Origin: Isochrysis galbana
Lineage: Eukaryota; Haptophyta; Isochrysidales; Isochrysidaceae
Assembly: GCA_018136815.1 (NCBI GenBank)
Contig: CM030935.1
Location: forward strand, 3,546,299-3,610,298
Length of the DNA: 64,000 bases
Direction: 5' to 3'
Shown here: piece by piece, positions 31,003-42,472 of the stretch
How positions within the stretch are numbered: the first letter of the stretch is position 1
Layout: the number at the start of each line of letters is the position of its first letter
Notes under the pieces: generated by a model
Databases searched by the model: none
The model's input: the letters and a program-made list of their open reading frames with translations, nothing else
What the model was told of the DNA's origin: nothing
Translations under genes and position numbers: made by a program

Positions 31003-34000
31003 ATGGACTCGCTCTCGACGCTCCGTCGCGAGCAGGTCGAGCTGCGCCACCGCGTGCGCTCGCTCCTCGCTTCGTGCGCGGGCGACGTCGTCGCAGGCGC
31101 GCCCCAGCTGCCTCCCCTGCCCGTGGAGCGCGGCCAGGCAGAGGGCGCAAGAGGCAGCACACCACGTCCGCCGCATGCAGCACACACGGAGCTGCAGCGT
31201 GCGCTGCTCTCCTTTCTCGTACAGCGAGGCGGAGACCTGACGCTCCCGCTGCGCGTTGAGCGTATACTCTCGCTACTCCTTGAGAAACACCCCGAACTCC
31301 GGCCGTTCGAGACGCAGCTAAGCCCTGCAGGCGTAGAGCGGGCACTCCTCGAGTTGCATGGGCTTGCGCCGAACGCGTTGCAAATCATTCGGGGAGAGCT
31401 GGTGACGCTCGACACGCCGGCGCTAGATGACTTCCACGACCGTCTGATCCGAAGGCCTGCGGCACGTCCCATGACACCCTCGCCGAGTACTACTGCACCA
31501 GCCGTTCCCGACAAGGGTGGGCGCAAGAGACCAGCTTCTGCAGCCCACGACGGTGAGATGGCCGAGGTGCGGCGATCATAGATGAAGTCGATTCGGGGTG
31601 GGTCGGCATTGCTTAAATTCGACGTCTCGCACCTTGTGACAGAGGCCCCAACTTTACGGCTGCAGCAATAAGTCACCGTCCTCCTCGCAAAGAGCTCCTT
31701 GTCGCAAATTACATACTGTGAAGTGAATTCATTCAAAAGATACTCAGCCACATGCTACCTTGCTCCGCATCAATTCTTTCCTCGCCCATCTTCGTACGCA
31801 GGTAATGGAACTTTTGGGTGCCCCCAGCACTAAGCAAAGGGAGAAGCTCGAACATGCGGACGAACTGCTACAATTGCTCGAAAAGCCTACCGCTCGACAA
31901 GCTTCCCAGACGGAAAAATTTAGGACACAGGTGCGTGGAGCACTTTCCAAGGAAGTGCGCATTATGGCAGCCACGCCTGCGACTCACCATGTGTGGCCTC
32001 GCTCCCCTATTCGACCCTACCAGGGCGGCTCGAAGCTTCGCGAGTTTTGTCGCTACGGCACTAAGGAGGCATGCTCACGCCAATCAGGGCAAGACACTCC
32101 ATGTTGCAACATTCACTTTCGCCGCATCATCAAGCCACACACGGACCCGACACTAGGTATGCCCTGCACACTGGTGTTGCTCAAGCAAAAGTGGAGCACA
32201 AATACTGACATTCGGCGACGGCTATCGCCTCCCGCGAGGCGTACGGATTCTTGCTGCCACGACGTGCTTTTCCGCTCTCCCATGGTCTCCGATTTGCGTG
32301 ACTTCATTCACCCGCCCACGCAGGAGACTGCTCGTATCTAGATACTTGTCGGCACATGTCCACATGCAGATTCATCCATTACGAGGTGCTTTGCAGCTAT
32401 TTATTAAACAAACTTGCCGCGCAACCCGATGGAACATTTTGAGCCCGCCTCATGGCCAATCTTGCTCATCTTCTGGCTGTGTAGAGAGGGCTCCTTGTCC
32501 TCAAATGGGTCACTACCACCACTGTGTGTTCGAGTTGCTCAAGCGCTGCCCGTGTTTTTCGATTTTATGCCCGAATCGCGTATCTGCGCTCACGCTGTGT
32601 CAGGTGGATCGCTCCGACGCGCAGCGCTTGCGCCAAGGGGCTGCCGAGAAGAACTTTGACCCTCTTGCTCAGAAAGCAAAAAATCGGGTCGGTGACGACC
32701 CCTTCCGTAGGTACACGATCTCCCTTGCTCGCTTAATGGCACCACCACGGTTGCTTCTTCTAGGTGTCCATTTCTGTGTGACGGTGAAGCTCGTCCCGCC
32801 CTCACTGCGTTTACTTGTAGGCATTACGACTCTCAGTTTGTGAATTGTGACATCCGCACGTTCCCAATGGCCACGCTTGGCAAATTCGCGGTGTTGATGG
32901 CTGACCCACCTTGGGATATTCACATGGAGCTCCCGTACGGCACCATGAGTGATGACGAGATGAGGCAGATGAATGTGCAGGTGGAGTAGCAAGGCTCCTC
33001 CTGTTGTCGTAAAGTCAGACACAAGACTGCATACGCGCCTCGACGACATGCTGCGACCAATCTGTTGTACATCGTTTCTCTTCCCTGCCTCCCAAGGTCC
33101 TTCAAGATGACGGCGTTATATTTCTTTGGGTGACAGGACGGGCGATGGAGTTGGGGCGCGAATGCTTGGAGATCTGGGGGTACAGGTGCGGCCTTTGCAC
33201 ACGCATATATAGAGCTCGATGCCGCCGTCCCGGTATTGACGCTTCCTCGTCCGCGTCCGCGTAACCTAGCCTCTATTGAAATGGCGCATTACGATGCTGA
33301 AAAGCCCGTTGTTGCTTGGTAACCCCACTCCATCCACGCTGGCTTCCCTTGTCAGATTTGTGCAAGAGCTACTGTGGGTCAAGACAAATCAGCTTCAACG
33401 CATCATCCGCACCGGGCGCACTGGCCATTGGCTCAACCATTCCAAGGAGCACTGTCTTATCGGCGTTAAGGTGAGTTTCCTACTTGTCCATCCGGAAGTT
33501 GACCAATCGCCATCTGAGCTGTTTCATTGCCTTCTGGCTTGCTATCTATCACCCAGACGTGATGCTACGCTGCAGGGGAAACTTGACCCACGAATATTCA
33601 ACGTCAATCTCGATTGCGACGTTATTTGCGCTGAAGTGCGCGAGACCTCGAGGAAACCCGACGAGATGTATGACTTGCTCGAGCGGTAAGCAATACGGGG
33701 GATAGCGGTCCACGGGCTGTGGGGTCATCGGCACGTCTGGCGGCTGGCATTTTGCAGCGCAGGCTTTTCCCTAGAAATCAAACTCACTGCCTCCGACTTT
33801 GATGACGCTGACGATGTTGTCCCTTTGCTTGTGCAGCCTCGCTCCTGGCCAGCGCAAGCTCGAGATGTTTGGTCGACCTCATAACGTGCACAAGGGCTGG
33901 ACTACGTTGGGCAATCAGCTAGGAAAGACACAGATTTCGGAGCCTTGGCTACGGCAGCATTTGCTTGATGAGGGCGTGTTCGAGGAGTGCGACCTTGCGC

Positions 34001-34101
34001 CCATGCCGCGACCGCCGGCAGATCCCATCGTACCTCCTTGGGGAGGCCACTCGCCCCCTGAGCCCCTATCAAAGGCGGAAAAGATACCTAAGTGTGAGTA
34101 A
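31003..34101 (+). CDS. METTL3: METTL3/MTA-type mRNA N6-adenosine methyltransferase, about ten exons
   Basis: Exons, with boundaries placed by splice signals and family conservation: 31003-~31553, 31802-31930, 32024-32156, 32342-32385, 32604-32687, 32821-32980, 33097-33185, 33356-33470, 33576-33685 and 33838-34101. The product has a helical N-terminus, paired CCCH zinc fingers ([29 protein letters not shown]), the MT-A70 catalytic core with [20 protein letters not shown] (DPPW site), [38 protein letters not shown] and [20 protein letters not shown], and [15 protein letters not shown]. It methylates adenosine in mRNA with SAM, normally with a METTL14 partner in the nucleus. The exon 3/4 and 5/6 junctions are less secure; the segment between the zinc fingers is shorter than in animals. 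All catalytic motifs are present. Confidence 0.85.
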
Positions 34102-34197
34102 TGTGAGGGAGATAAGTGACGGACGCCTTCCGTCGAAAGTGGACCATCGAGTATACTTTTATTTTCTTTACATAGTTGTAGTTTAATTCATGACCTA

Positions 34198-34760
34198 TGT
34201 CCTCCGCCCGTTTGCTTACGCAAACGGGTCTCGTTTCTCACCACACTCCATCGGGGGGGGGTGCAAATCCCCCCCTCCCTCTCCCTCGCTTCACTCTCTT
34301 CCACCTCTCTCCCTGCGGCGCGTCGCCATGCGGCGCGCCACGGCCTGCTCTCAGAGGTCCTTTGGGGGCCACCTAGAGGGCCAGCAAGGGCCGCTCAGGG
34401 GGCAGTGGGCAGTGGAGGCTGGGAGGCTGGGGTTCAGCGCCTGGCCCCCCTGGCCTCTCCCTCGCTCGCCTCGCTGGCCCTGGGTGCCGCCCAGAGGCCC
34501 CTGTCTCCCTGGCGACCAGGGATGGGGGGGGGGGGAATCAGTACGAGAGCAGGCCCAAGTGGGCCTGGGAGTGAGGCTCGCGCCCCGCGCCTACTGGGGG
34601 TCTGGGTGGTTGTGTTGATTGCCCTACTCATGCCAAAAGGCGCAGAGCATGGGGTTGACCGACAGGCCCCCCGGAGGGGAATTGGTGCGCATGAGAGGGG
34701 GGACGCGAGGCGCCCCCCCATGCTGAACCAAGTACTAATAAACATAAACTTATTGCACGC
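34198..34760 (+). repeat. Hairpin-headed repeat family A (copy 4)
   Basis: It starts CCGTTTGCTTACGCAAACGG (hairpin) and follows the copy at 25128 block for block, ending CCATGCTGAACCAAGTACTA and ATAAACTTATT. It lies about 100 bp after the METTL3 stop, in the same orientation. Confidence 0.65.
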
Positions 34761-35149
34761 TATCAAGCATCAAGCACACAAATCATGGAGCATGGAGCAT
34801 GCGACATGGAGCATGCATGGGTGTCGAACACGCGATGACTACGGGCTCGTAGGCAGAGGGCCGTTCGACCGAGCCGGCAGCTGACGCGGCCGTATAGGAT
34901 TCGTTGATTGCTGTTTGCGGGAAAATGTCAGAAAGGTCATAATAAGAATCGGGTCTGACAGTGTCTGCCATCAAACGTGGCGAGTGAAGGGGCAGACGGA
35001 GGGCCGGAGGAGGGCGACGCGCTGCGTCGGAGAGTAGAGACGAGACTAGCTAGCGAGCTAGTGAGAGAGAGAGAGAGAGAGTGAGAGCTTCTTAGGTCCA
35101 AGGTAGGCTCGAGGGACTACACGCGTGATACCCCAAAAAGTCTCCGCCC

Positions 35150-35400
35150 AACAGAGTCAGACAAACTAAACCAGACAGGGCGAACACTATCCACACTCGG
35201 ACGGACGGCAAGGCGTCGGTACTAGGGCAATTCAGCGACGCGCAGACATGCGACAGAGGGGTCACCACAACGAGGGCAGACCTCGTTGGGGGAGCTGCGA
35301 CCGAGGTATAACAGAAGACGGACGACAGTCGTGGAACGTTTGATGACATCAAGAGAAAGTAGGAGAAGAGGCGAGATGCCCATCAACGAGACCTTGAGAG
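35150..35400. repeat. Dispersed repeat B (copy 2)
   Basis: Partner of the copy at 866-1105 (see there). 34870-35150 includes a (GA)n run at about 35063-35082 and no gene; 35400-36040 also shows none. Confidence 0.55.
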
Positions 35401-36039
35401 ACTTAAAATAACTCACAGGTTATAAGTAAAAGTCTGTCCTCGTATGGAATACGACAATGGGGCGCGTGGGTGGCCGCCCACACCCCTCATTGCCTCATTG
35501 TGTGACTAACCACCTCCTGCCTTGCTCAGAGTTTCAAAACGGAAAACGGTTGACGGTTGCGGCCCTTCGCATCACAAGCTCTTCCCCATGTGGGCGCGGG
35601 CGCGGGCGGCTGGGATAGCTTTCTGTTCTGTCTCAGTCCCAGTCCTAATGCTCGGCTGCTTCTGAACGTGTGTTCTCATTGCTACAGTGCATGTTTGGTT
35701 CGAATCGTGAACGGTCTCTTGCAGACCAAATTCAAGCGTCGGTGATCGGTGATGATACGATAAAATCGCAATAAACGCCAGCAGTCGTGATGTGTGATGT
35801 GTGGTGTGCAATGTGTGATGGCATGAGGTTTCAATGTTCAATGGGGTCCATCGTCAATCATCAATCATCCGTTATGTGCAAATGTCAAATGTCAAATGTA
35901 GATGTATGGGTATGGATATGGAGGATGGAGCTGGAAAATAACTTATAAATAACCGCCGCACCCGCGCGCGAGCAGCGAGCATGGCGCAACAGCTATAGCT
36001 ATAGCAGCGTAGTGCTATTTATGGTTTATGGTGCAGAGC

Positions 36040-36130
36040 TGGATATTTTCCCGGACATTCGGGTAGCTTGACGGATATTTTGCGGATATTTTTGCTGGAT
36101 ATTTGATATTTGGGTCCGATTTTGTGGATA
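36040..36130. repeat. AT-rich island with GGATATTT units
   Basis: At least five GGATATTT/GATATTT words occur in 90 bp, as at 660-770. Confidence 0.5.
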
Positions 36131-36299
36131 TTTCTGCCACCCCCAAGAGCCGCCTGATGGCGGGGGGGAAGGGCCGGGCGGGGGAGTGGGAGTGGGGTGT
36201 AGGGTGTAGAAATAAGTATACTACGTGTAGGCAGTGGTTCCATTCGCCGCGAGTGCGGTAAGAATATTATGAAGTTTTTTTTCGTACCGCACATGCGGC

Positions 36300-36425
36300 C
36301 GTGGAACTACGAACCACTACTTACAACTTACAACTTTTACAACTTACAGCTTACAACTTACACAACTTACAACTTAAACTTACACTTACACGCAGCATTG
36401 AGCATTGAGCATTGAGCATTGAGCA
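36300..36425. repeat. Short tandem repeats (ACTTACA)n and (GAGCATT)n
   Basis: ACTTACAACTTACAACTT-type units run from about 36317 to 36390, followed by four to five copies of GAGCATT at about 36398-36425. A LINE-like 3' end (TAAGAATATTATGAAG plus T-run) lies at 36258-36285. Confidence 0.7.
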
Positions 36426-36668
36426 CAATGGTATTGTGGTATCTCGTACTCGCCTGGATCCTACATCTAGATCCCTAGATCCTCTAGATGTGTCAGCCCA
36501 TTTTTATAATAAGGGTCGACAGACTACAGTTATAATAGGGGCAATGGGCAATGGGGAGGCGCCGCGTGCCGCGTGCCCCCCTCAGTCAGCGCTACTACTA
36601 GGGTTATACTACCGCAACAAGAAAATCTGGTGTAGCGTCGGTCACCTGCTCCGTCCGGCGCGCCAACG

Positions 36669-37171
36669 ATGCCAAAGCTGTCGTCAGTCGAGGCGGAGGT
36701 GCTGGTCTGCAACGAGCGGCTGCTCAAGGCGATCGAACGCAACGACTGGGGGGAGTATGAGCGGCTCAGTGATCCGTCCGTCTCGTGCATTGAGGCCGAG
36801 ACGCAAGGCCAGCTCGTGGAGGGTCTTCCGTTCCACAAAGTGTGCGCTAGCCCCAGTGCTGTCGCATTTCTCCCCTGTGTTGTCTCACCCTGATCTTCTC
36901 ACCACATGCACCCGCTATACTGCTGCAGTACTTCTTTGATCAGGCCACTCCTGGTAAGGTGTCTGCCCCGAACCTTAGCCCCCAGGAGAAAAATACGACC
37001 ATGGCGTCGCCACATGTGAGGATGGTTGGCGATTCGTGTGCCGTTGTGTGCTACGCTCGCCTCATCCAAAGCAAGGGTGGTATCTCGTGCTCCCAAGAAA
37101 CACGTGTCTGGCAGCGCGGGTCCGACCGGTCCTGGCGCAACGTGCATACGCATCGATCATCGAAGTTGTAG
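36669..37171 (+). CDS. Stand-alone CaMKII association-domain protein, two exons
   Basis: Exon 1 is 36669-36839 and exon 2 is 36929-37171 (phase 0; donor GTGTGC, acceptor CTGCAG), giving 137 residues. The whole product aligns with the oligomerisation domain of Ca2+/calmodulin-dependent kinase II: LLKAIERNDWGEYERLSDPS, QGQLVEGLPFHK, FFDQATP, PHVRMVGDSCAVVCYARL, SQETRVWQRGS and WRNVHTHRS. No kinase domain is nearby on either strand, so this is a free hub-type protein expected to form rings. The fold belongs to the NTF2/SnoaL superfamily, so a pocket-based function is possible too. Confidence 0.85.
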
Positions 37172-37495
37172 CTGAGCATTGATGTCTTCCCAAGCGTTGC
37201 TCCGTGGACCCAAAAAATGGCTGTCTTGAGTTCGGAATCAGAACGATGTGCAGTGTGGAGACAGACAGTGAGTGTGAAACCCTCTGAAGGAATAGGATTA
37301 AGCCCCATTGTACCCCATGGAACATAGTTCAAGGGCGTGGTTTCTCGTTTAGCGCTTATAAAATGACAAGTAGTATTTTTGATCTACGAGTCCTAAGTGG
37401 TTTAGATATGAAACGGAGGTAGAGTAGTAATTGAATACTTGAACGAGTATGAAGCGGGGCAGGTGGTGGTCGGCGCCGATTCCATCCGCCCGCCA

Positions 37496-38712
37496 ATGTC
37501 GCTGCCGGCCGAGATCTCGGTGCCTGAACGCGCTGAGCTCTCGGACGTGCAGACGCTGACCGACTGCCTGCTGCGATCAGCGGCTGCCTGGCGGTCGAGC
37601 GGCAGCTCGGACCTCGCGTTGAGCATGTGCCGGCTGCTCGAGGCAGCAGCGTTTGGACTGCAGCAGCAGGTTGCCGAGGCAAAGGTGCAGCGTGGCCTCG
37701 CCGTTGCCTCGCAGACTTTGGCTGCCGAACTCTCGCTTAAGTGCGAAAACCTGGCACAACGCGCTCTGCCGCTCACGCAGGCTGCGAATGCCGTCGCGGG
37801 CTTGAGCGATCGAGAGCTGCTGACTCCGAGTGGTGCTGGGGACGAGGGCCTCACCCCGCCTTCCAACAGAGGCAGACTAGTTGACGAGGCCACGGTGGGG
37901 TGTGACGAACACACCACGCGCAGCAGGAGTACGCGGTCTCAAGCTTCCTTGCAAGCTCGTCCCCAGCCGGCGGGTGCTGCAGGCAATTGCAGCGATGCAG
38001 GGCCAAGTAACGCGCTCTTAGGTCCGGTCCCTCAGAGTGTGTCATTTGGCCCAGCTGCCTGCGTGAATGGCACTGGCAATCGTCACAACCAGTACCGCTC
38101 GTGGGTCGCGGATGTCATTTCGCCGCAGGTCGCAACAGGGATGAGGGGTTGGGCCGTTGCCCGTTCTGAGCTGGAGGACACCGGCCTTGTGGAGGAGTTG
38201 GTTGAGAAGCTAAAGGTGTGGCGTGGGGTGCACACGCGCTTCCTGGTTTTGGAGGGCATGACGATCCCAACCCTTCTTGATGGCTTGCAGGGACGATTCC
38301 ATGCAAGCGGTGTCTCACTTCCTTTGGAAAAATTACCAAGCGGTGCCTACCGGCTGGGGCAGAGGCAGTTAGGATTGCGGGTATGCTTTTGTCGGCAAAA
38401 TGTTTCCCACCGCCGCCCACACGTTGCCCGATTTCGCGTCGATTCTACCTCCATCTGCTTGTGCTCTTGCACGCCGGTCAAGAGCAGGGCATACTCGTTG
38501 GTGGACGGTGGCGCCGTGCTGAGCCGGGAATCAAGAGTGCAACGATGCCAAGCGAGCACACCCCTCATTCTTTTGAAGCTTCCATTTGCCATCACCATTT
38601 CCTCTCCCTCACTGCTCCCCCACCATGGCAGATACTCGCCGGGCGGCTCATGGTGCGGGTGGATGGTGGGCTTGTGGACTTTTTGGAGTACTTGTCGAAA
38701 GCGCCATTATGA
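37496..38712 (+). CDS. GAS2/GAR-domain protein, two exons
   Basis: Exon 1 is 37496-38380 and exon 2 is 38632-38712 (phase 0; GTATGC donor, GGCAG acceptor), giving 321 residues. Residues about 10-110 are helical with coiled-coil character; a Ser/Pro/Gly-rich linker follows. The C-terminus matches the GAS2-related microtubule-binding domain: GAYRLGQRQLGLR spliced to ILAGRLMVRVDGG and LVDFLEYLSKAPL. Proteins with this domain link or bundle microtubules and actin. No calponin-homology domain is present, which is the usual partner in animals. The start at 37496 is the first ATG in frame; a longer TTG reading is unlikely. Confidence 0.65.
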
Positions 38713-40973
38713 CCAGCCCGTGGGAGCACAAGTAAACCCCGGTGAGCTCGGAAGTCGGTGCAGTAGATTGTCGGCTTGCAATGGCACCTCCGTTGTATCA
38801 ATATTAGCGTGGCGGCCAGGCTAAGGTTCCCGTACGTAGCTTCCACTGTACCGGCTTCGATGTTCACTCCCTTTTCGTACTACATGGCATGAAGATGAAA
38901 CCCCGCACGCTCATTTCAAATCTCAATTAATCTAAGTCTTGCTTGGATTTCTGCAGCATCAACAAGCATCTGCTCATCGGTGTGCTATACCTTAATGATT
39001 AGCTAGATAGATAAATTAAATTTCTTAAGGCTAACGCATTCTCGCCGCGCGCTTAGCCTTGGGCCACCCACGCTACAGTCTCACGCACGCATTCTCTCGC
39101 CCCCCCGTCTCTGCCCCTCCCCACACCCCCTCGCCATCAGGCGATTCCCATGACTCCCCCCTTGCCCCCTTGCACCACTAAGCTAGCTGTGTAGGCGAAA
39201 GCAAAAGGCGAGAAAAAACCTTACTAGCGCCTAGCATCTATAATATTACAATATTCTCGCCATGCGCGCGGCTTTGTTTGGGCCTCTACCGTATGGCCAA
39301 ACCCATACACTCTTCTCACCCTGGCCCTTGCGACGATTCCCCTCGTGCTCTACTTAGGGGCTCGGGTTGTGTGGGTGGTAGTGTCCAGCGGAGTGTTCCT
39401 GTCCCTAGTGAGTTGCTTCCCGTTCCCGCCTTCCTTGCTTGTTTGTGGGCCTTAGGTTGGTGTTCATTTTTAGTCTACCCTTTTCGTCTTCTGTGAAGAT
39501 GGGGGTGTGCTTAGCTCTAGCGCCACGCTCCTGGGGCGTCGAGAGGCTGCAGCGAACATCCCGCTTGTTCCGTAGGCAGAGGCCTTGAAGGAACCGCGAG
39601 CATTGTTTTGGTGGGCCCTTGCCGCCAGTGCTTCGTGCGCTCGTGCGCCGACTTCGGGCGAGGGTTTAGCTGGAAGGCCTCATTGCGTTCGCGGCGCTTC
39701 GCCGCCTCTTGCTCGCATACGCAAAAGCGGTGCGTCGCCGGAAGACCTTGTGCTGCCTCGAGCCGCCAACCTTTGCAGCCGCGCAGTAGGCCTTGGTAAA
39801 AAAATGTGACATATTGAACTACATATGCTGGGCGTCAACTTCAACTTTACGGAATTACATATCATTACATTTTTGCGTATATTTCACATATTTACCGCAT
39901 ATTTGGGCGTGGGGAGGGGGGGTCACAAAATAATTAGCTAGCGTCTAGCGTACGAGAGACAAGGGCACGGGCACAGGCCAGGTAGGCGGTAGGGATTTCG
40001 CATGCAATTCGTCACACAGTCATGGCTCTTGTTCGTGCACGTGGTAGTGGTACGACGTGTGGGGGGCGCGCGCTCCGCATGAACCTGTCGTTCTAACGAT
40101 AGTTGGGCTCCCCGTATTAATTGTTGCATGATGCTGTAGGCTGGGCGTCACCCCTCTAGGCAGCGCACAGGGCGTCTATGTGTAAGCTGATTAAGTGTAT
40201 TCACGGAAAGCTTGGCCACCCACTCGGTCTCGTAGCTAGTGCACAGCGCCGTGACAACTCCGCGTATTACGCTCATTGCAGATATCCTACACGCGGTGGC
40301 TTCAGCGTGTTTTCATATTCACTTGGGGCGCAAGGACACCTCGGTCGGGCGACAGGAGCCCGTACCAGTGGCAACACTTGGGCGAGCTAGTGCTTTAGAT
40401 GTCTTGCTGCTCGCGAAGCTTGGGCGATAGGGCAAGCCGACATCGTCTTGCAAGAAGATCCTTGAGTGGCCAATGAAAGGGGTGTTCGGCTTGTTTCCGA
40501 AAGCCATTTCCCCGCTTTGCTCAATGATCCTGTTCTGAGATATGATGCCTCAGGATGCTGCATGCTGCTGACCTGTTAAGTGCACCAGGGGCGGATCGGA
40601 CGATATAACATCGGATCAGTTTGTGGCATTCCATCAACCAGCCTAATGAGTGCACTACTATACTATCCAGCACAGATGACTCCCGACCTGCTTAAGTGCT
40701 TCCCTAGTGCACTGCAGCATGTGTACCTGTTGAAGATAGATAGTACTGCCGACAGTACTGGCGACGTCGGCGTGCGCTGCGTGCTGCCTCGGTTTGGCGA
40801 TGCTACTGTGCCAGCTAGCTTGTTGTTTGTGCCTCGGGGTTTTGATTGAACGGGAGCCCCAGGGCTTGGGTGGCCATGGGTGTGGTACCATAAGGGAGCC
40901 GTGACATGGTTGTGGCTTCAAATTGCAGTTTTGCGGCTGCGCAATCGGCAGCAGGTAGGCAATGCAAGCTGGA
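38713..40973. other. Repeat-bearing intergenic region
   Basis: 39205-39550 on the minus strand resembles the LINE 3' UTR (ATTCTCGCCATGCGCG, TCGTGCTCTACTTAGGGGC). 39789-39920 begins TAGGCCTTGGTAAAAAAATG and has AT-rich words like the hAT edge at 9868. At 40262-40430 a plus-strand frame after a GCAG acceptor (LHAVASACFHIHLGRKDTSV) might be an exon but matches nothing known. No gene is called. Confidence 0.45.
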
Positions 40974-41969
40974 TTAGGGAGCGGGCGGCTTGACCGCCGC
41001 GAGTACCCGAACTTGCATCGGCCCGACAATTATATCCCCGCTGGCATCAAGAGCGTCCTTCGTCTCATGGATGAACGCCTGCTTTGCGGCCTCAAATACA
41101 CCCCCAGAACCCCCCTCTCCTGAGGCCTCAGCAATGTTCTGTAGGGCGCCCAGGCAGGGCATAAGCCCCACCATCCAGGTTGTCTCGGAGTTTCTCATGC
41201 CAAGATTGAGGGAGAACGGGAAAATGGTGTTGTGGTGCGGGCCCAGCTCGAATCCAGCTCGTTTAAGCAGGGCATCCGCGCGACCATGGGCGAGACCGAG
41301 TGGTGAATGAGGCTCGAGGGGCGGTAACTCGTCCACGTCCTTGCCAAGAATGCGCGCAAGGCACCGTCGGCCGAGAGGGAGTAGAGCAAACTCGTCCTCC
41401 CAGACCGTTGCGATGAGGCGGCCTCCAGGTTTGAGCAGTGCGTGGAGACCGCTCAGACAGGCCTCAATCTCAGCTGGTGGAAGCATGTGCAGCGCCAGCG
41501 ATGCGGTGACAAGATCCGCTTGAAGCCCAACCTCGCTGGGCGGCATCCCCGCGAGCGCACAGATCTGCCTCATGTCTACCTGCTGCGTCGAGAAGCGCGT
41601 GCCCAGCGCGAGCCGCTCGCCTCGCTCACGCGCAGCAGCGACCATCGCTGCTTCGTTGTCGGTTGCCACCACCTCCGCGCGGGGAAACCTCTGCGCGAGC
41701 GAGCAGGCGGGCTCTCCCTGAGCCGAGGCAAGGTCCAGAATGGTGGAGGGCTCTCCACTGACGGCCGCGCCTGCCTCAGCAGCCTGGAGCACGGCATGCC
41801 ACACCGGCGCAAACTGCTCGAAGGAGGCGGCGTACGCTGGAGGCAGCGCGGCCTGGATGTGGTGTAGGTGCTGTGCGTCGCTGCGCGGGCTGCAGATCTG
41901 GCGGGCGGCGCGGCACGCCCGCGCGGGGCGATGGCGTGCCAGTGGGCGGAGGCGGCCGGCGGCGCGCAT
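40974..41969 (-). CDS. SAM-dependent methyltransferase (class I, methyltransf_11-like)
   Basis: The 331-residue single-exon protein has a basic, Ala-rich N-terminus (about 30 residues) that could be an organelle leader. Motif I is TILDLASAQGEPACSLA, motif II VVATDNEAAMVAAA, motif III LVTASLALHML, and the post-III strand GGRLIATVWEDEF, as in small-molecule or quinone-type methyltransferases. Substrate is unknown. It is divergent from the ABCG gene across a 500-bp purine-rich spacer. The ATG at 41969 is the first in frame. Confidence 0.75.
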   Translation of the reverse strand: MRAAGRLRPLARHRPARACRAARQICSPRSDAQHLHHIQAALPPAYAASFEQFAPVWHAVLQAAEAGAAVSGEPSTILDLASAQGEPACSLAQRFPRAEVVATDNEAAMVAAARERGERLALGTRFSTQQVDMRQICALAGMPPSEVGLQADLVTASLALHMLPPAEIEACLSGLHALLKPGGRLIATVWEDEFALLPLGRRCLARILGKDVDELPPLEPHSPLGLAHGRADALLKRAGFELGPHHNTIFPFSLNLGMRNSETTWMVGLMPCLGALQNIAEASGEGGSGGVFEAAKQAFIHETKDALDASGDIIVGPMQVRVLAAVKPPAP

Positions 41970-42199
41970 CGCTCGACGCGTGGTAAGGGGAGAAGTTGTG
42001 AGAGAGGGAGGAAGAGAGGGAAGAGTAAAGTAGAGGGGGGCGGGAGGGGAAGAGGAGGGGAGAAAGGAGAGAGAGTAAACCTACTCTACCGGTAAGAGAG
42101 TGAAGGATGTATCCCTACTGGTACGAGAACAATCTTACAGTGGCTCGGCCGTCGAAGAAGATGGCTTCATCAGAAGAGGAGGCCGGGGAAGAAGGGGGG

Positions 42200-42258
42200 G
42201 GGGGGGGGGGGGAGGCGAGAGAGAGAGAGAGGGAGAGAGAGAGAGAGAGAGAGGGAGA

Positions 42259-42321
<63 letters not shown>

Positions 42322-42366
42322 AGAGAGGGGGAGACAGAGAGAGAGAGAGGGGGGGGGGGGGGGGGG

Positions 42367-42435
<69 letters not shown>

Positions 42436-42445
42436 GCGCTGGCGG
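42200..42445 (+). repeat. Long (GA)n microsatellite with G-runs in a divergent promoter region
   Basis: About 245 bp is nearly pure GA/GGA on the plus strand, with two G-runs of about 19-20 (near 42196 and 42351). It lies between the methyltransferase and ABCG starts, ending about 30 bp before the ABCG ATG. The tract generates Arg-Glu or Leu-Ser repeat reading frames that are not genes. Confidence 0.9.
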
Positions 42446-42472
42446 GAGGGAGAGGGATAGTGGCCGGGGCCG

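Noticed and set aside
35670..35750. Possible tRNA (GGTTCGAATC T-loop-like word near 35697)
   Set aside because: No pairing T-stem, anticodon arm or acceptor stem could be built around it.
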